A stretch of DNA of 64,000 nucleotides from Trachelipus rathkii. Lineage: Eukaryota > Arthropoda > Malacostraca > Isopoda > Trachelipodidae. Location: assembly GCA_015478945.1 (NCBI GenBank), contig JABUQX010078567.1, positions 20,001 through 84,000 on the forward strand, written 5' to 3'. Under the pieces are notes generated by a model that saw only the letters and a program-made list of their open reading frames with translations, made no database searches and was not told the origin of the DNA. Position 1 is the first letter of the stretch, and every line of letters starts with the position of its first letter. A program made the position numbers and the translations under genes. Positions 20,563-32,279 of the stretch are shown piece after piece.

Positions 20563-20815
20563 ATTAAAGGTATACATATTAGGTTTTAATGTATCTATAT
20601 TATTATATTATTATATTATTATTAAAGTTATTATATTATTATTATATTTATTATTAATTATTATTAATTATTATTATTATTATATTATTATTATTATTTA
20701 TCTATGTATTATTATTATTATTATTTATTATCATTTATGCATTTATTATTATTATTATTATATTAGTTATCTATGTATTATTATTAATTATTATTAATTA
20801 TTAATTATTAATATA
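20396..20815. repeat. (TTA)n array
   Basis: Interrupted TTA/ATT trinucleotide array with small unique interruptions. Confidence 0.9.
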
Positions 20816-21007
20816 TGGAGGGTAATGGGATTATTATGGCGGGACCATCGAGCAGAGGTTCAGAAGAGAACTTTTTTTGAACGATCCATATACTCTCTGC
20901 TGTGGTGATTATTATTGCGCATCCTTACTTGTTTAACATTTTATATTTTTGTGGACGCGACAAACGACAATGTGGGAATGTGGGAAGTGTGATGTGATTA
21001 GATGTTT
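20816..21007. other. Short unique stretch between (TTA)n arrays
   Basis: Balanced-composition DNA. The 95-codon frame that starts here is extended only by reading through the next (TTA)n array. Confidence 0.5.
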
Positions 21008-21255
21008 TTTTTGTTATTTTATTATTATTTTATTATTATTATTTTTAGCTTGTTACGTTTTTTTAACGGTGTGGGTATTATTATTATTATTATTATTATG
21101 TATTATTATTATTATTATTATTATTTATATTATTATTATTATTAATTATTATTATATTTTTATTTTTATTTATTTTATTATTATTATTATTAATTATTTA
21201 TTATTATTATTATATATTATTATTATTAATTATTAATTATTTATTCAATATTATT
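21008..21255. repeat. (TTA)n array
   Basis: TTA trinucleotide array. Its conceptual products are Ile and Leu runs. Confidence 0.9.
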
Positions 21256-21299
21256 ACTGGTACTTATGTAAATATATCCTGATGGAGGGTTTTCTATGT

Positions 21300-21348
21300 T
21301 CAAGGGAACCAAACCGGGAACCAAACCGGGAACCAAACCGGGAACCAA
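21300..21348 (+). repeat. 12-bp repeat GGGAACCAAACC
   Basis: Nearly four perfect units. The length is a multiple of three, so both strands stay open: plus reads Arg-Glu-Pro-Asn units and minus reads Leu-Val-Pro-Gly units. It leads straight into the 36-bp array. Confidence 0.85.
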
Positions 21349-21349
21349 A

Positions 21350-21815
21350 TACTTGGATTTATTTAACTGAAACCTGGCCCCAACCCGGACGGATTTATAT
21401 TGGTTTTTTGCTTGAAAACCTGGGCCCAACCCGAAGGATTTATTTAATTGAAACCTTGGCCCCCAACCCGGACGGATTTTAAATTGGTTTTTGCTTGAAA
21501 CCTGCGCCACCCGAAGGATTTATTTATTGAAACAGCTGGCCTCAACCCGGAAGGGTTTATTTAACTGAAAACTGACCCCAACCCGGAAGGATTATTTAAA
21601 TTGAAACCTGGCCCCAACCCGGAGGGATTTACTTTAACTGAAACCTGGCCCAACCCGGAAGGATTTATTTAATTGAAACCTGGCCCCAACCCGGAAGGAT
21701 TTACTTAACTGAAACCTGGCCCCAACCCGGAGAGATTTATTCAACTGAAACCGTGGCCCAAACCCTGGCAGATTTATATCGGTTTTAACGGAAACTTGCA
21801 TCAACCTGAAGGATT
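21350..21815 (+). repeat. 36-bp minisatellite, about 13 units
   Basis: Unit consensus has three parts: GGATTTATTTAACTGAAACC, TGGCCCCAACC and CGGAA. Unit starts are near 21352, 21389, 21433, 21473, 21514, 21551, 21588, 21623, 21659, 21695, 21731, 21768 and 21803. Some units carry a longer TATTGGTTTTTGCTTGAAA variant. Single-base indels break every long frame. Confidence 0.9.
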
Positions 21816-21877
21816 TATACTGGGCTTATATCGTGAGAGTGGGTTCTAATTCGGACCATGTTTGGAGTCGCGTTTCA

Positions 21878-22042
21878 CTGGATGTGGGAGGGTACCTGGT
21901 GTTTACTCCACTACCTTCAACCCGGATTGGGATGACCTGAGTCTGCCGCGCCACCTTCACCTGGAGTTGGGAAGGGTACCTGAGTGTAACTCCCGCACCT
22001 CTACCTGGATTGGAGGTATCCTGAGTGTATCTCCCACTTCAC
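21878..22042 (+). repeat. ~41-bp minisatellite, four units
   Basis: Units at 21878-21921, 21922-21960, 21961-22004 and 22005-22042, built around CTGGATTGGGA, GGGTACCTGAGTGTAACTCCC and CACCTTCAC. Lengths alternate 44, 39, 44 and 38, so odd and even copies match better, as in a two-unit higher-order repeat. Confidence 0.8.
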
Positions 22043-22640
22043 AGGAACTCAATGGAAAGTCTTATTTAGACTATTTATTTTTCTTCTAATAATTGATAGT
22101 TCCCTTAACATTTGTAACTATAATCAAGTGACCCAGTTTGAGAGGGTCGTAAGACTTAGTGACCTTTTACTTAGTAACAAACTCACGCGTGTTGTTAATA
22201 TTTCGCAACGGATGTTCTAGTTACACTGTCAGACAGTGTTGCCCGGTTCTTAGTGACCTCGGTTCGTGCACAGATATTATGTATTTTATTTTCCCTAATT
22301 GATTTATACTTTGATATTTGTGAACATTTACTGATATATTACCGGAGTTGATGTTGTATTTTAAATGTGATATTTTAGGGCATTATAATATAATTATTTA
22401 ATTTATTTAGCTTAGTGATTTCTAGTGGGAGTTAGTGGCTAGCCTGGTAGGACCTTATTTTGTGGGATACTGATCGATTTATATTACTATTATCTTGTTT
22501 TATGCACTTGTTAAATTAAATGATTATAAAACTCCATTTGTCCTTATTCCTGGGAGCCCTAGTCTGGTGTACTGCATGACCTTTGTAAGACCTTCCCGCT
22601 GGTATGGTGCTTTCAGGCTGATTTATGTGTCCGGCGAAAA
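22043..22640. other. Noncoding stretch, possible element UTR or LTR
   Basis: No frame of note. Composition is even and unlike the AT arrays. The segment near 22345-22560 has the look of an LTR or long untranslated region, but there is no polypurine tract, primer site or second copy to support that. Confidence 0.3.
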
Positions 22641-23155
22641 TATATTATATATTATAATATATATATAATATATATATATAAGTATATATATAGTATATTA
22701 TATATTGACATAGACTTAAATAAGAAATCATATATATATATAATATTATACATATATATATATATTATATATACACAATTAAGGAGAGTAACTTAGACGC
22801 TAAAAAACCCGCTATTATTATAACTATAATCTATATATATATATATAAGGTCTACCTGAGAATAGAGGCAACAGTCACATTATATATATAAGCACCTTTG
22901 ATCATAACTTAACACTAATCTATGATATCATATGATAAGAGCGAGTATAATTAGTATATATATGATAGTATATATATTAATATATACATATATAATATAT
23001 ATAGTATATATATTATCATATTATATTGTATATATATATATATATTATATTATAATATATACATATATATATATATAATATATAATTAATATATATATAT
23101 ATATATATATATAGTAAGTATATAATATATATTATATAATGATATATAATATATA
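22641..23155. repeat. (AT)n array with unique patches
   Basis: Interrupted TA repeats with short unique patches at about 22775-22830 and 22850-22940. Confidence 0.85.
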
Positions 23156-23214
23156 TGACTTGGCAGCCCCTCCATCACACGTGTTTCACGTGAGCCGCCA
23201 CTGCTCAAAGACTG
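23156..23214 (-). mobile_element. Possible DNA-transposon end facing left
   Basis: Read on the minus strand this starts AGCAGTGGCGGCTCACGTG, matching 6490-6507 except for a small change. It contains CACGTG-TTT-CACGTG, a pair of palindromic hexamers, and borders an (AT)n array on its inner side just as the left copy does. Confidence 0.4.
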
Positions 23215-23840
23215 CTCTTGATGGCTAGTACAAGAAAATTGCTTCGTCTTCTCTTTGCCTATTACCTGCTGCTCAGTCTAATATTAGTTGCCAGAAATGC
23301 ACTCAGTAGTGATTATCCGCTTTTCGAAGCTGGAAAGCGGAGCGCAGAGTTATAGAAAACTGCCATTTCTGGAACTCGCGAGAGGCAATTCTTCAGGTCA
23401 ACAGCGAGAGAGAGCGAGAGCGAGGCGAGGTAGGCACACGAGGAGCATGTATGGAAGAATGATTCCGAATGGTCGCACTATTCAGATACGCGGAGAAGAT
23501 GTATTTCTTCTACTCATAAATTCTTATTGCGAAAAACAAGCGCACGATAGACTGCACAGCTTCGGTCCCGGATTATGGTTTTTGAGACTGTTAGGATTAA
23601 AAAAGCACCAGAGGCTCCCTATGAGCGAGAGAGAGGGACATAGAGTTCTATCACTATAAAAGAAAAAAACTTGCCGCATTTGATTCTAGATGTAGAACTT
23701 TCGTGTGGCCGGACTACGCGTGGGGTTTCAATTATTGCTTAAGACCAGCGTCATGAAAACCGTCATCCGCAATCCATACCCTGATTGTCCTCTGAGTGTC
23801 TCCGATGCTTCTGGTGCCCATGAATCCCAGCTGTCTCTGA
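23215..23840. other. Balanced-GC stretch with one 123-codon frame
   Basis: A plus-strand frame of 123 codons lies at 23288-23659. Its first half covers a GA-rich run that reads as Arg/Glu, and no domain is recognised. It is the longest frame here that is free of simple-repeat bias, so a decayed exon cannot be ruled out, but there is no supporting evidence. Confidence 0.25.
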
Positions 23841-23847
23841 GAATTTC

Positions 23848-23910
23848 TTGGGATGTCCCATGATGTTCCTGATGTCTCCTGGATGTCCCTGGATGTCCCT
23901 GATGTTGTCT
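23848..23910 (+). repeat. GATGTCCCT-type short tandem repeat
   Basis: GGATGTCCCT and variants are repeated about six times. Further GATGTCC motifs are scattered to about 24015. Overlapping minus-strand frames read His, Gly, Thr and Ser repeats from it. Confidence 0.75.
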
Positions 23911-25080
23911 TATATCCATGAATGCCGCCTCCAAGATGGAGATGTCCTATCATCAGAGGTTCTAGATGTCCCGTTTATTAAATGGTATCATGGCAGATAT
24001 CCATACGATGTCCAATTGATGAACTCCGTATTGAGGGAACTACATGCTACTTCACTTACTCCATGATGTGATAGGTCGACTGGATTGGAGGGCGTCTATG
24101 TCATTATGTCTAAGATAGTCTCTGCACTGAAGGCCTCGAGTGAATATGTCCCTTGAACAGTGCTCTATATGTACACGATAGGAAGTAATTCTCTTAAGAG
24201 GACCGTCAAATAGTGACAGATATGGAGACGTCATTGCCACTATGACACTCATTAGCTGTATATTTAGCCGAAAGTTCACTGTGGTTCCTGAATGTCCCCG
24301 AACTTTAAGAAGATTGCCACCTACTCGGAGTACGCTTTCGTAAATGGTCACTTCGTGTTTTGGCAGGGAAGTAATATTTAGTGAATATACATTGAAATAC
24401 ACGCTAAAAAATACGTTTTCCTTAAAAACAAAAGAATTACAGAAAACGCTTTATTGTGTAGTATAGTAATATGTTCAAAAAAGTTTCACATTTTACTACA
24501 TTTTAAGTATTTTTGAAATAAAATATTTTTTTAGAAAAAATATAAGTTTATAATATGATCACGTAATATAAAAAATATTTATCCATAAGATAATAATCTA
24601 ATATGAAGACAAGGCAAATAATGTTAAAAAAGAGTCTTTATTAAGCGTAGTTCCTTAATTCACTTTGGCGCCAAAAGGGCAAAGTTTGGCAGATGATTGT
24701 AAAAACCAGCGAACGATTTAACCAATTAAGTATTTTATATATTGATATAATTTTAAAGATGTAATGTTAGAAGTACGATATTATAAAATAGTTTAATAAA
24801 TAAAATATTTTTTTTTTATATTTTCGATTTTGATATATTGTAATAAAAAAGAAAAAAATATGTATAACAAAATGTTTAGATGTAAAATGTATTTTATTTT
24901 CTATGTTAATTCTATGCTATATAATAAAAGATATTTTGTAATAACATGAATTGAAAAATAATGTAAAAGTATCTATCCCAAGAGAATAAAGTCTTGGAAA
25001 CTGACTGTTGAGTTTATCTTATCCTTCCCCATAAAGAGATAATTTTAAAGGGTTTAGATAGGCATAACAGGTTGAGTATC
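23911..25080. other. Spacer, AT-rich in its right half
   Basis: Balanced to about 24400, then AT-rich. A 116-codon minus-strand frame at 24052-24402 has ordinary-looking composition but no recognisable family, and no upstream or downstream exon signal could be judged. TTTGGCGCCAAA, a perfect palindrome, sits near 24664. Confidence 0.35.
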
Positions 25081-25084
25081 CAAT

Positions 25085-25440
25085 TCTTATTCTGGTCGAC
25101 GAAGAAGTCCTTCCCTGGCCTACCATGAGACAGCTCTCCCGCTCTGGAATACCAAGAGGTAGCTCTCCTGCTCTGGCCTACCAAAAGGCAGCTCTCCCGC
25201 TCCGTCCTACCAAGAGGCAGCTCTACCGCTCTGGCCTACCAAGAGGCAGCTCTCCCGCTGCTCCGGCCTACCAAGAGGCCTACAAAGAAGCTTCTTATTC
25301 TGGTTGACATGGAAGTCAAGAAGTAGTAGTTCTTCCCTTGTCTACCAAGAGCAGCTTTCCAGCTCGGGCCTACAAAGAGGCCGCTCTCTCTCGCCTACAA
25401 AAAGTCCCCACTCTCTCATGCCTACAAAGAGGTCTAACCC
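25085..25440 (+). repeat. 29-bp minisatellite with a ~205-bp higher-order copy
   Basis: Units of AGCTCTCCCGCTCTGGCCTA plus CCAAGAGGC repeat from about 25130 to 25280. A leader CTTATTCTGGT(C/T)GAC occurs at 25086 and again at about 25291, each time followed by more diverged units, which gives a higher-order duplication. The 29-bp period rotates the reading frame, so the Ser/Arg/Pro-rich frames across it are not evidence for a protein. Confidence 0.85.
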
Positions 25441-25461
25441 CCTGTTTGATAACAAACCGAA

Positions 25462-25570
25462 GAGTAGTTTTGCTACTCGACCATAAAGATAAGTTCGCGA
25501 GTAGTTTTGCTACTCTCTACCAGATATGTAAGTTTGAGAGTAGTTTTGCTTCTCTCCACCAGCTATAAGT
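25462..25570 (+). repeat. 37-39-bp tandem repeat of small hairpins
   Basis: Three units start at 25462, 25499 and 25538. Each begins with GAGTAG-TTTTG-CTACTC, a 6-bp inverted repeat (one mismatch in unit three). Confidence 0.8.
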
Positions 25571-25900
25571 AGATAAATAGAAAATTTTATGCATTTCATT
25601 TAATATAGAGCTATAAGATACAGTTTAATGTAAGCAATTATATTTTTCACCACCTGAACCCAGTCAAACATATTCCTTCTAAAATATATTACTTATTATA
25701 TTATTATAATCTTAATTATATTTATATATACATATAACATAACAATCATATTATATTTAATTATTATATTACTTATTATTTATATATATATCATTATTAT
25801 ATATATTATATATATAATGTATATATATTTGCATTATATATCTTTTCTATTAATAAAAATTTAATTACATTGTACTTAATAATTCTGCCCTTATAAATAA
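25571..25900. repeat. AT-rich DNA with interrupted (AT)n and TTA repeats
   Basis: Mostly TA and TTA simple sequence. No gene seen. Confidence 0.7.
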
Positions 25901-27385
25901 AGCATAATTTCTATTTTTTTTCATGCTGAAATCTCAATTGAAAGTGCCTTTAAAGGTTATAACCCTTTATTTATAATGCAAATAAATTATAATCTCATAT
26001 GATATAAGCTCTTTGCTAGAAAGAAATTGATAGTAGCGAAGCGGTTTAGTATGTTGCTAGTGGAGAACATATTGGGAGAATTAAAGAGATCCCTCTCGAG
26101 TAAGTCTCTTTAGTTACGTTGCGCTGCTCACAGTTAGATACTTCTAGTTTTCCCCACCCCGCTATGGAATGGCACCACTTTGTATATATCTTTCAGCATT
26201 AGGTTTTATTCTGAGCAAGACGCACTCAAGTTTTTTCCTTAGTTCATGTATAGAATGCCAGTAGTATTAAATAGTGTATGTAGTCCATTAGATATGCGAT
26301 ATATATTGAGGATATTAGTCCTAGATTAGCTTCTCTCTAGTATTTTTAGACGAGACTCATGACGCTACCATATATACTATATACCTGTTATCATAGATAT
26401 ATATAGTGCTAGGTCATGGAGTGCTGCGTACCTACCCCCGGTGCCGCTCAATCTAGCATCTGTCAGGTGCTCTGATTTGCACAAGTATTCGAACCTTTAA
26501 GTTTATATAAGTTATGGAAACTATATTACTAATATAATCTTATGGTAATTCAGTATCTTACATTACCTTTTTCAGTATTGAAAATTTATGAGTTATATTA
26601 TATTCCGGGTCTATTCCGGGGTATAGCATCGGTAAGTACCACCTGCGTATAGGTCTCATATATAGTTACGAGGTTAATGGCCCTATCGCCATCGTATCCC
26701 TGCTATCGCCACTATTTAACTGTCCAGCACGCACAGCACATATCCTTCTCTGCTGTGCTACTTTCGCTCCCTACTGATAGGCGTCAACACTTCAGTCATG
26801 ATCATTACTCTGCAATTTATACCACTCACTTGTACTCATTGTATTAGCTGTAATTATTATTAGCACAGTCTAGTGACTAGGCCTCCTTATTTTATAGCTC
26901 TCTACCTCGGACATCAGCTCACTATAATGTATCGGTCATTCACGAGTTTCGTGATATTCGGTATACTTATATTATATGATACTCATGTTACGGGTTCCAG
27001 GTCTCTCGTAAGCACTCTCCCTTACCACCAGCTCTAGGTATGCACGGGACCTTATATATTATAATTCCATAGCACGTCACTAGGTAACATGCGTAGTAGA
27101 CTTATAGTATTCTTACCCTTATATAGATAAACGCCCTCATTTATGATACTTACTATTATATATAGTATATTAGTGATGCAGAAAATATCCGATACTATAA
27201 ATTATATATTTATATACCAATACCCACATTATTCTAACCAATTATATCATTATACTCGTATTTATATTTTATATATATATATATATCCTACGTTACCCTC
27301 CATTAGACGTATCCTACCAGCATTTTAATACGTACACCATCCCTCTACAATCACTTTTTATATATACCATATACATGATCGGTAC
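25901..27385. other. Spacer, no gene seen
   Basis: Plus-strand pyrimidine content rises across this stretch. Short frames only. Confidence 0.45.
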
Positions 27386-27389
27386 GTTA

Positions 27390-27820
27390 CTGTCGTATAC
27401 TTACTAGCATATACTTCACTATGTACTCGCGGCGTCCAGCCCTATAATATATAATACATCTTGTAATGTCCGCACCTTCGTCCGTACCACTTGTTTCATG
27501 TACTTCTGAAGAAATCTCCTTTTTGCCGCTGATAGTCAACATGATCCCAGTCTCTTCCATTGCCGAATTTGTGTTCTCCACCAGTACACCATATGCTCGA
27601 CAGTACACTAGCGCCATTATGTTGATCAGAAAATGGTTGTTGCGGTAGGGCCCCAAAATAGGACAGCTTCACTGTACACCCATATCCCCGGGGCCGGTAC
27701 TTTTTATGTTCCGCAGGCGTCGACGCCACTGTCTTGTCACTGGAGATTACTTCTTTCAAGTATACAATAACTTGGTGCCCTTCGTGTGCTACCCGCATTC
27801 CACGTTAGCATTCTACCTTT
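27390..27820 (-). pseudogene. Unidentified coding-like stretch, one frameshift
   Basis: Two minus-strand frames abut and together read continuously: 27798 down to about 27650, then 27656 down to 27387, with one frame change near 27650. The joined reading is about 135 residues of balanced composition, including EGHQVIVYLKEV, KKYRPRGYGC and EETGIMLTISGKKEISSEV. It lacks the Tyr, Ile, Phe and Leu bias of frames in the surrounding AT-rich DNA. I do not recognise the family. It could be a fragment of a retroelement or a host exon. No start, splice site or partner domain supports either. Confidence 0.3.
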
Positions 27821-30800
27821 CCGACTGTCGCCTAAGACCGGAGCTTTAAATTTTTATGTGGATATATAGGTTTTTGGCTTCACCTAGAACTGCGCGTTAT
27901 AATCCGATCAACTTTGCTCAAAGGCATGCCACTGATTCATACTTTGAGTACTTGCAGCGAGGATATCTTATAAACCCAGTGGAGGTGTAAAGTAGGTCCT
28001 ATGCTCTTTATGGTGACCTCTACAGCCCCTTGTCCGGTCAAAGAAGTTAGCCGGAGCACCATATTTATTGTTTTTTACTGGAGTGTTAAACATAGGATTA
28101 ATTTACATGCAATAGTACATTATTATGATTGTGACCTCCCCTACGTGCAATCGTTGTGTGCCCTCCACCCCGTAACTACCCGTGCCCCCGTGCCGGTAAC
28201 CCGGTCCTTCTCAGGTGTTGGAGTGTTGTTTTATATTGACCTATACTGTATTATTATTGACTGATTATGACGTATACTCAACCTCTTACGTTTTACCCCA
28301 CTGTATTCCATATAATACGCGCGTCGCTATTATACTCACTCATACGCCGTATATTGCTGTAATCCTCTGAGCCTATGCGCTTCTCTATCCTACCTATAGA
28401 CACTTACACTACTTATCATACCCCCCCTATCCTACCAGTAATGATCTTACTAGTTTACACGCTTGTTATGTTTTTCCTCCCTTTAATTACGCACGGTTGC
28501 CAGGCTCTATACTCCACATGGCATACTATTTCTCTAGTGGTAGGTATTATGAGTTATTCAATTAACGTTTCATATACATACTATGATGTATCATGCTCGT
28601 ACTTGATGTTGGTGTAGGGGTGTATCTAATGTGAGGTAGTGATAGTAGGCTATTAAATCTACCCTATAGTTCCTAACTCTAGGCAGTGCACATTTATTAA
28701 GTAATTTAGTGCTGCGTTTATTTTTTGTACTAGCAGTCCACTTCACATTATATATATTAATCATATATATATATATATATCTTATATTTTATTATCTATC
28801 TTATTATATCTTATTTCATTATATCTATCTATTTATATATCTATTAATCTATATTACTATATATCATATATATTATATTAATCATCATTATTATATCATC
28901 AATTATATATCTTATAATTATTATCTATATATTTTATATTTCGTTTTCATCAGTATATATCTTTTACATTATTTTAGTACTATAATATCTAATCTTACTC
29001 ATATGCTTGTTTTGAATCTGATATTTTTGTCTTTATGCAATCTGATTTTATCTACTATATATAAATTTTCATTAATTTTTTATACTTATCCACTTAAATA
29101 GTTTTGTCAATAAAAAAAAATCTCCGTATTATCTTCTCTAATTTAGTTAAACGTAATTTTAATTAGATTTATGGGGCTATAATACTGATCCTCTAGTGAT
29201 TAGCTTCCTATATATACTATTTATATCCAGCTATATACGTTTCCGTTTGACTTCATTGTATCTGCTGCGTATTCATATATTAATTACCATAATTGGTGAC
29301 TACTATACACCCTTTCTTCAATTTCTTTTTGTGACGTATTTATATTACCTTACATTCCCCTCCTTCCGCACCTTATATATATAACTTATATCCTTCATAT
29401 AACGTACTTGTTTTATCAATGTGTGCTGTCTTGTGTCGTGTGTGTTCCACTGCCACAGCCACTTAACATTGTTTACATAGTTTAGCAAAGAAAATCTCAC
29501 ACATCTTATTCTTCGAGCTTTTTTCACATAAATACAGACAATATTTAAACCTGAGTCCTAATATAATTGTTTTTCTCCATCCCATCTCTCTTCTTGTTTG
29601 TTACTACGATCACCTATGCCCTCTCTCTGCCTTCACCTCTCTTCTTTCCGCGCCCCTTTGCGAACGCGTAACCAACCATCTTTGTCTTCCTCCTGTGAAC
29701 TCCCACTCTTCCCAACCTTATTTGGGAGTGCCCAGCTCAGAAACCCAAGTATTTGTTTTCTGTTCCCACCACTTTTTTTTTATCTACTTTATCTTTCCAT
29801 TTGCCCACCCCGCGCCCCCTTTTTTGCGCCACGTGTTCCAGTGTTATTCCAAGCCGGTGTCCGGACTCTATTTTGTTGCTCTGACGCGTGGACCTCCTAC
29901 CTGCCTCCCCAGTGGTGCACGAATTGATATTTACGCGTGAGGGCACTTGCCTGGCCGCTCACCAGGACAGCATTCCCACTTTCAAAACCTCGCTCTTAGT
30001 GCATAAATCGCCTTCTCATCACACTGCGAGATATCCCTAGATGAACCCTTTTTTAATTTTATTGTAGTGGTTATTGACCCCTCCTTATTGAGTCACCTTC
30101 TTATTCTCCTATCATTACTTACCCACACTCCCTCTGGAACACCTCCTTACTCCCCCCCTTCTCTTAGTTCCCCCCATCCCTTATTTTCTTACTCTCTTCC
30201 TCTCTTTCTCACTTATTGAGCACGCCCGTACCTTTATATAGCTTACACGCCTATACCGTTCTTCATGGTATGTAGCACCTCCATTCTCCGCGCCGTTACT
30301 TTATCTTGCCCCTACTATATATACTACTCTATACTACTATATTATATACAATATTTCTATGAGTACCGTATTTCTGTCCGGCGGTTTGTACATCGTTTCT
30401 TGACGTATACTATACTATTCGTTTATACCTTTCGGTGCTATTATTTTATGCTCCCACGTACTCGTGGTATTTATTCACCTCACTTACTGTTTGTGTAAGC
30501 CATGCGCTTTCGTCCATAGTTTCGGCTCGGGCCGCAGTGACTTTATGTATTTTTATTTTTTTGGTTGAGAGTTACGGTAGCTGGCAGCAAGCAAATAGCC
30601 CGTAATATGTGTCTCACTGACTACTTTTCTTTATTACTTTCTCTTTATTCTTATTAATTTATATATATTGCTCTCTATATTAATTTCTTTTTATAAAGGT
30701 AATATAATATATCATCATTATATATACATCTTTATATATATTTTATTATATAATATTTTACTATTATATAGTAATATTTATTCTTTATATCTATATATTA

Positions 30801-32279
30801 ATATATTATCTATATTTAATTTCTCTATCTTTTTTTATTCTATTATGGATATTTCCGGCTCTACCGTATCACGGTTATTACTTTGTCAATTACTTCTTTC
30901 TATTCCATATATCTCACTGCTTCCTTCTTGCTTCGATATAACGTTAATTCTTTTTTACCGTATACCGGCCGGTCCTGGTTCATCCTAGCCGTCTTTACTA
31001 CATTATAACTGTTATGTCATTTTTCTACTCCCCCCGGCCTTGCTTGTGGCAGGCTCTTATTTCGGAGGAGCCCCATTCTTCTTTTTATCCTTATCTCACA
31101 CTGGGTGCTACATAGCTGATTCCGCTTCCGCCCCTACAGCTTCTTCCCACGCTCAGAGCAACTTTTGGCTGACTCAACGTATGGCCTTAGTAGTAGCCTC
31201 CTTCTGTTATATAGTACTTTCTGGCACTGATAATTTGTGGCTCATATACCTTAGGTCTTTCTCTGAGTTAAGTCGCCGACCACACCATTAGTACATATTC
31301 AGTGAGGCTCATTCCTACATAGTCCTCACGCCTCGTGGCACTATCTATTTACCCTTATTTCGCTCACTTCTTGAAGCTTACACTCTTTATAGAGCTCATA
31401 CTTTATATTTTCTTGTCTATTAATTTATGGCAGCCTGTATATTCATTTTTCCACTATACGTTCGTTTGCTGAGTTGTCACGTTGTGCCCTCTTCATCTTG
31501 CCGCACGTAGGTACACTCACGTCCTTTATTTGTCAAGTGACTGGCTTCCCCGATCTGAACAGTACTGCCCTTTTATATGACGCCACAGACGGAAACATTT
31601 CGACCCACTTATCTTACACTCACCGACGTCGACTCACGTCTAGCCTTGCCTAGATGAGTAGTGAAGGAATATTCTATCACAGATCGCTCCACACAGCAGT
31701 CTTGAACCCATACTTAATAGGAAAGCTTCACTCAAATTCACATGGCGTAAATCGAACTTCTCGAGAAACTTATCTGAATCTACGAATTCTGTGAATTTTC
31801 TAACGCTCTTGTCTTTTGACAGACCTTCAACACCTCTGTAATGAAAAATTTCTTTACTCTACTATTGTACATACAATCTGAAGAAATCCGCTCTTAGAAC
31901 AGTCAAAGTCCTTTTAATTTCCAAATGATTTGTATTATGTATTTTTTCTATGATAATCATCCCCAATTTTCAGGTATGTAATATTCATAGATTTTGTGCC
32001 TGATAAGTAGTGTCCCGCATAGGAATCAGATTCACTTTTAGCTCACCGATGGATTACTTCTTGTAACGGACTTCAATATGACTTAGTTTTCTCATCCACT
32101 TTATAGGTCTTTTATTATAAAGCATCAGTATCTCAGTTCCCTCACGAGCTATTTCTATGAAAATCTCACCTCCTGGATATTTATATATTTATCCTCATTC
32201 CGCTTAAACCCTATTTACTGTGCGTTATCGTATTTTATCCCTAAAATCATCAAGTCATGATAATTAACGCTTAGCGACT
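27821..32279. other. Pyrimidine-rich block, no recognised gene
   Basis: The plus strand is mostly T and C with many TATA patches. Numerous plus-strand frames occur (for example 28709-29101, 29598-29927 and 30668-30988). Their products are dominated by Tyr, Ile, Leu, Ser and Pro, as expected from T/C-rich DNA. I call none of them. Confidence 0.5.

Noticed and set aside
21300..22042. CRISPR array reading of the 36-bp and ~41-bp repeats
   Set aside because: Units are directly adjacent with no spacers between them, the genome is eukaryotic, and unit variation is spread along the whole length.
25112..25570. CRISPR array or Ser/Arg-rich protein over the 29-bp and 37-bp repeats
   Set aside because: There are no spacers, and a 29-bp period rotates the reading frame at every unit, so the protein-like frames are incidental.
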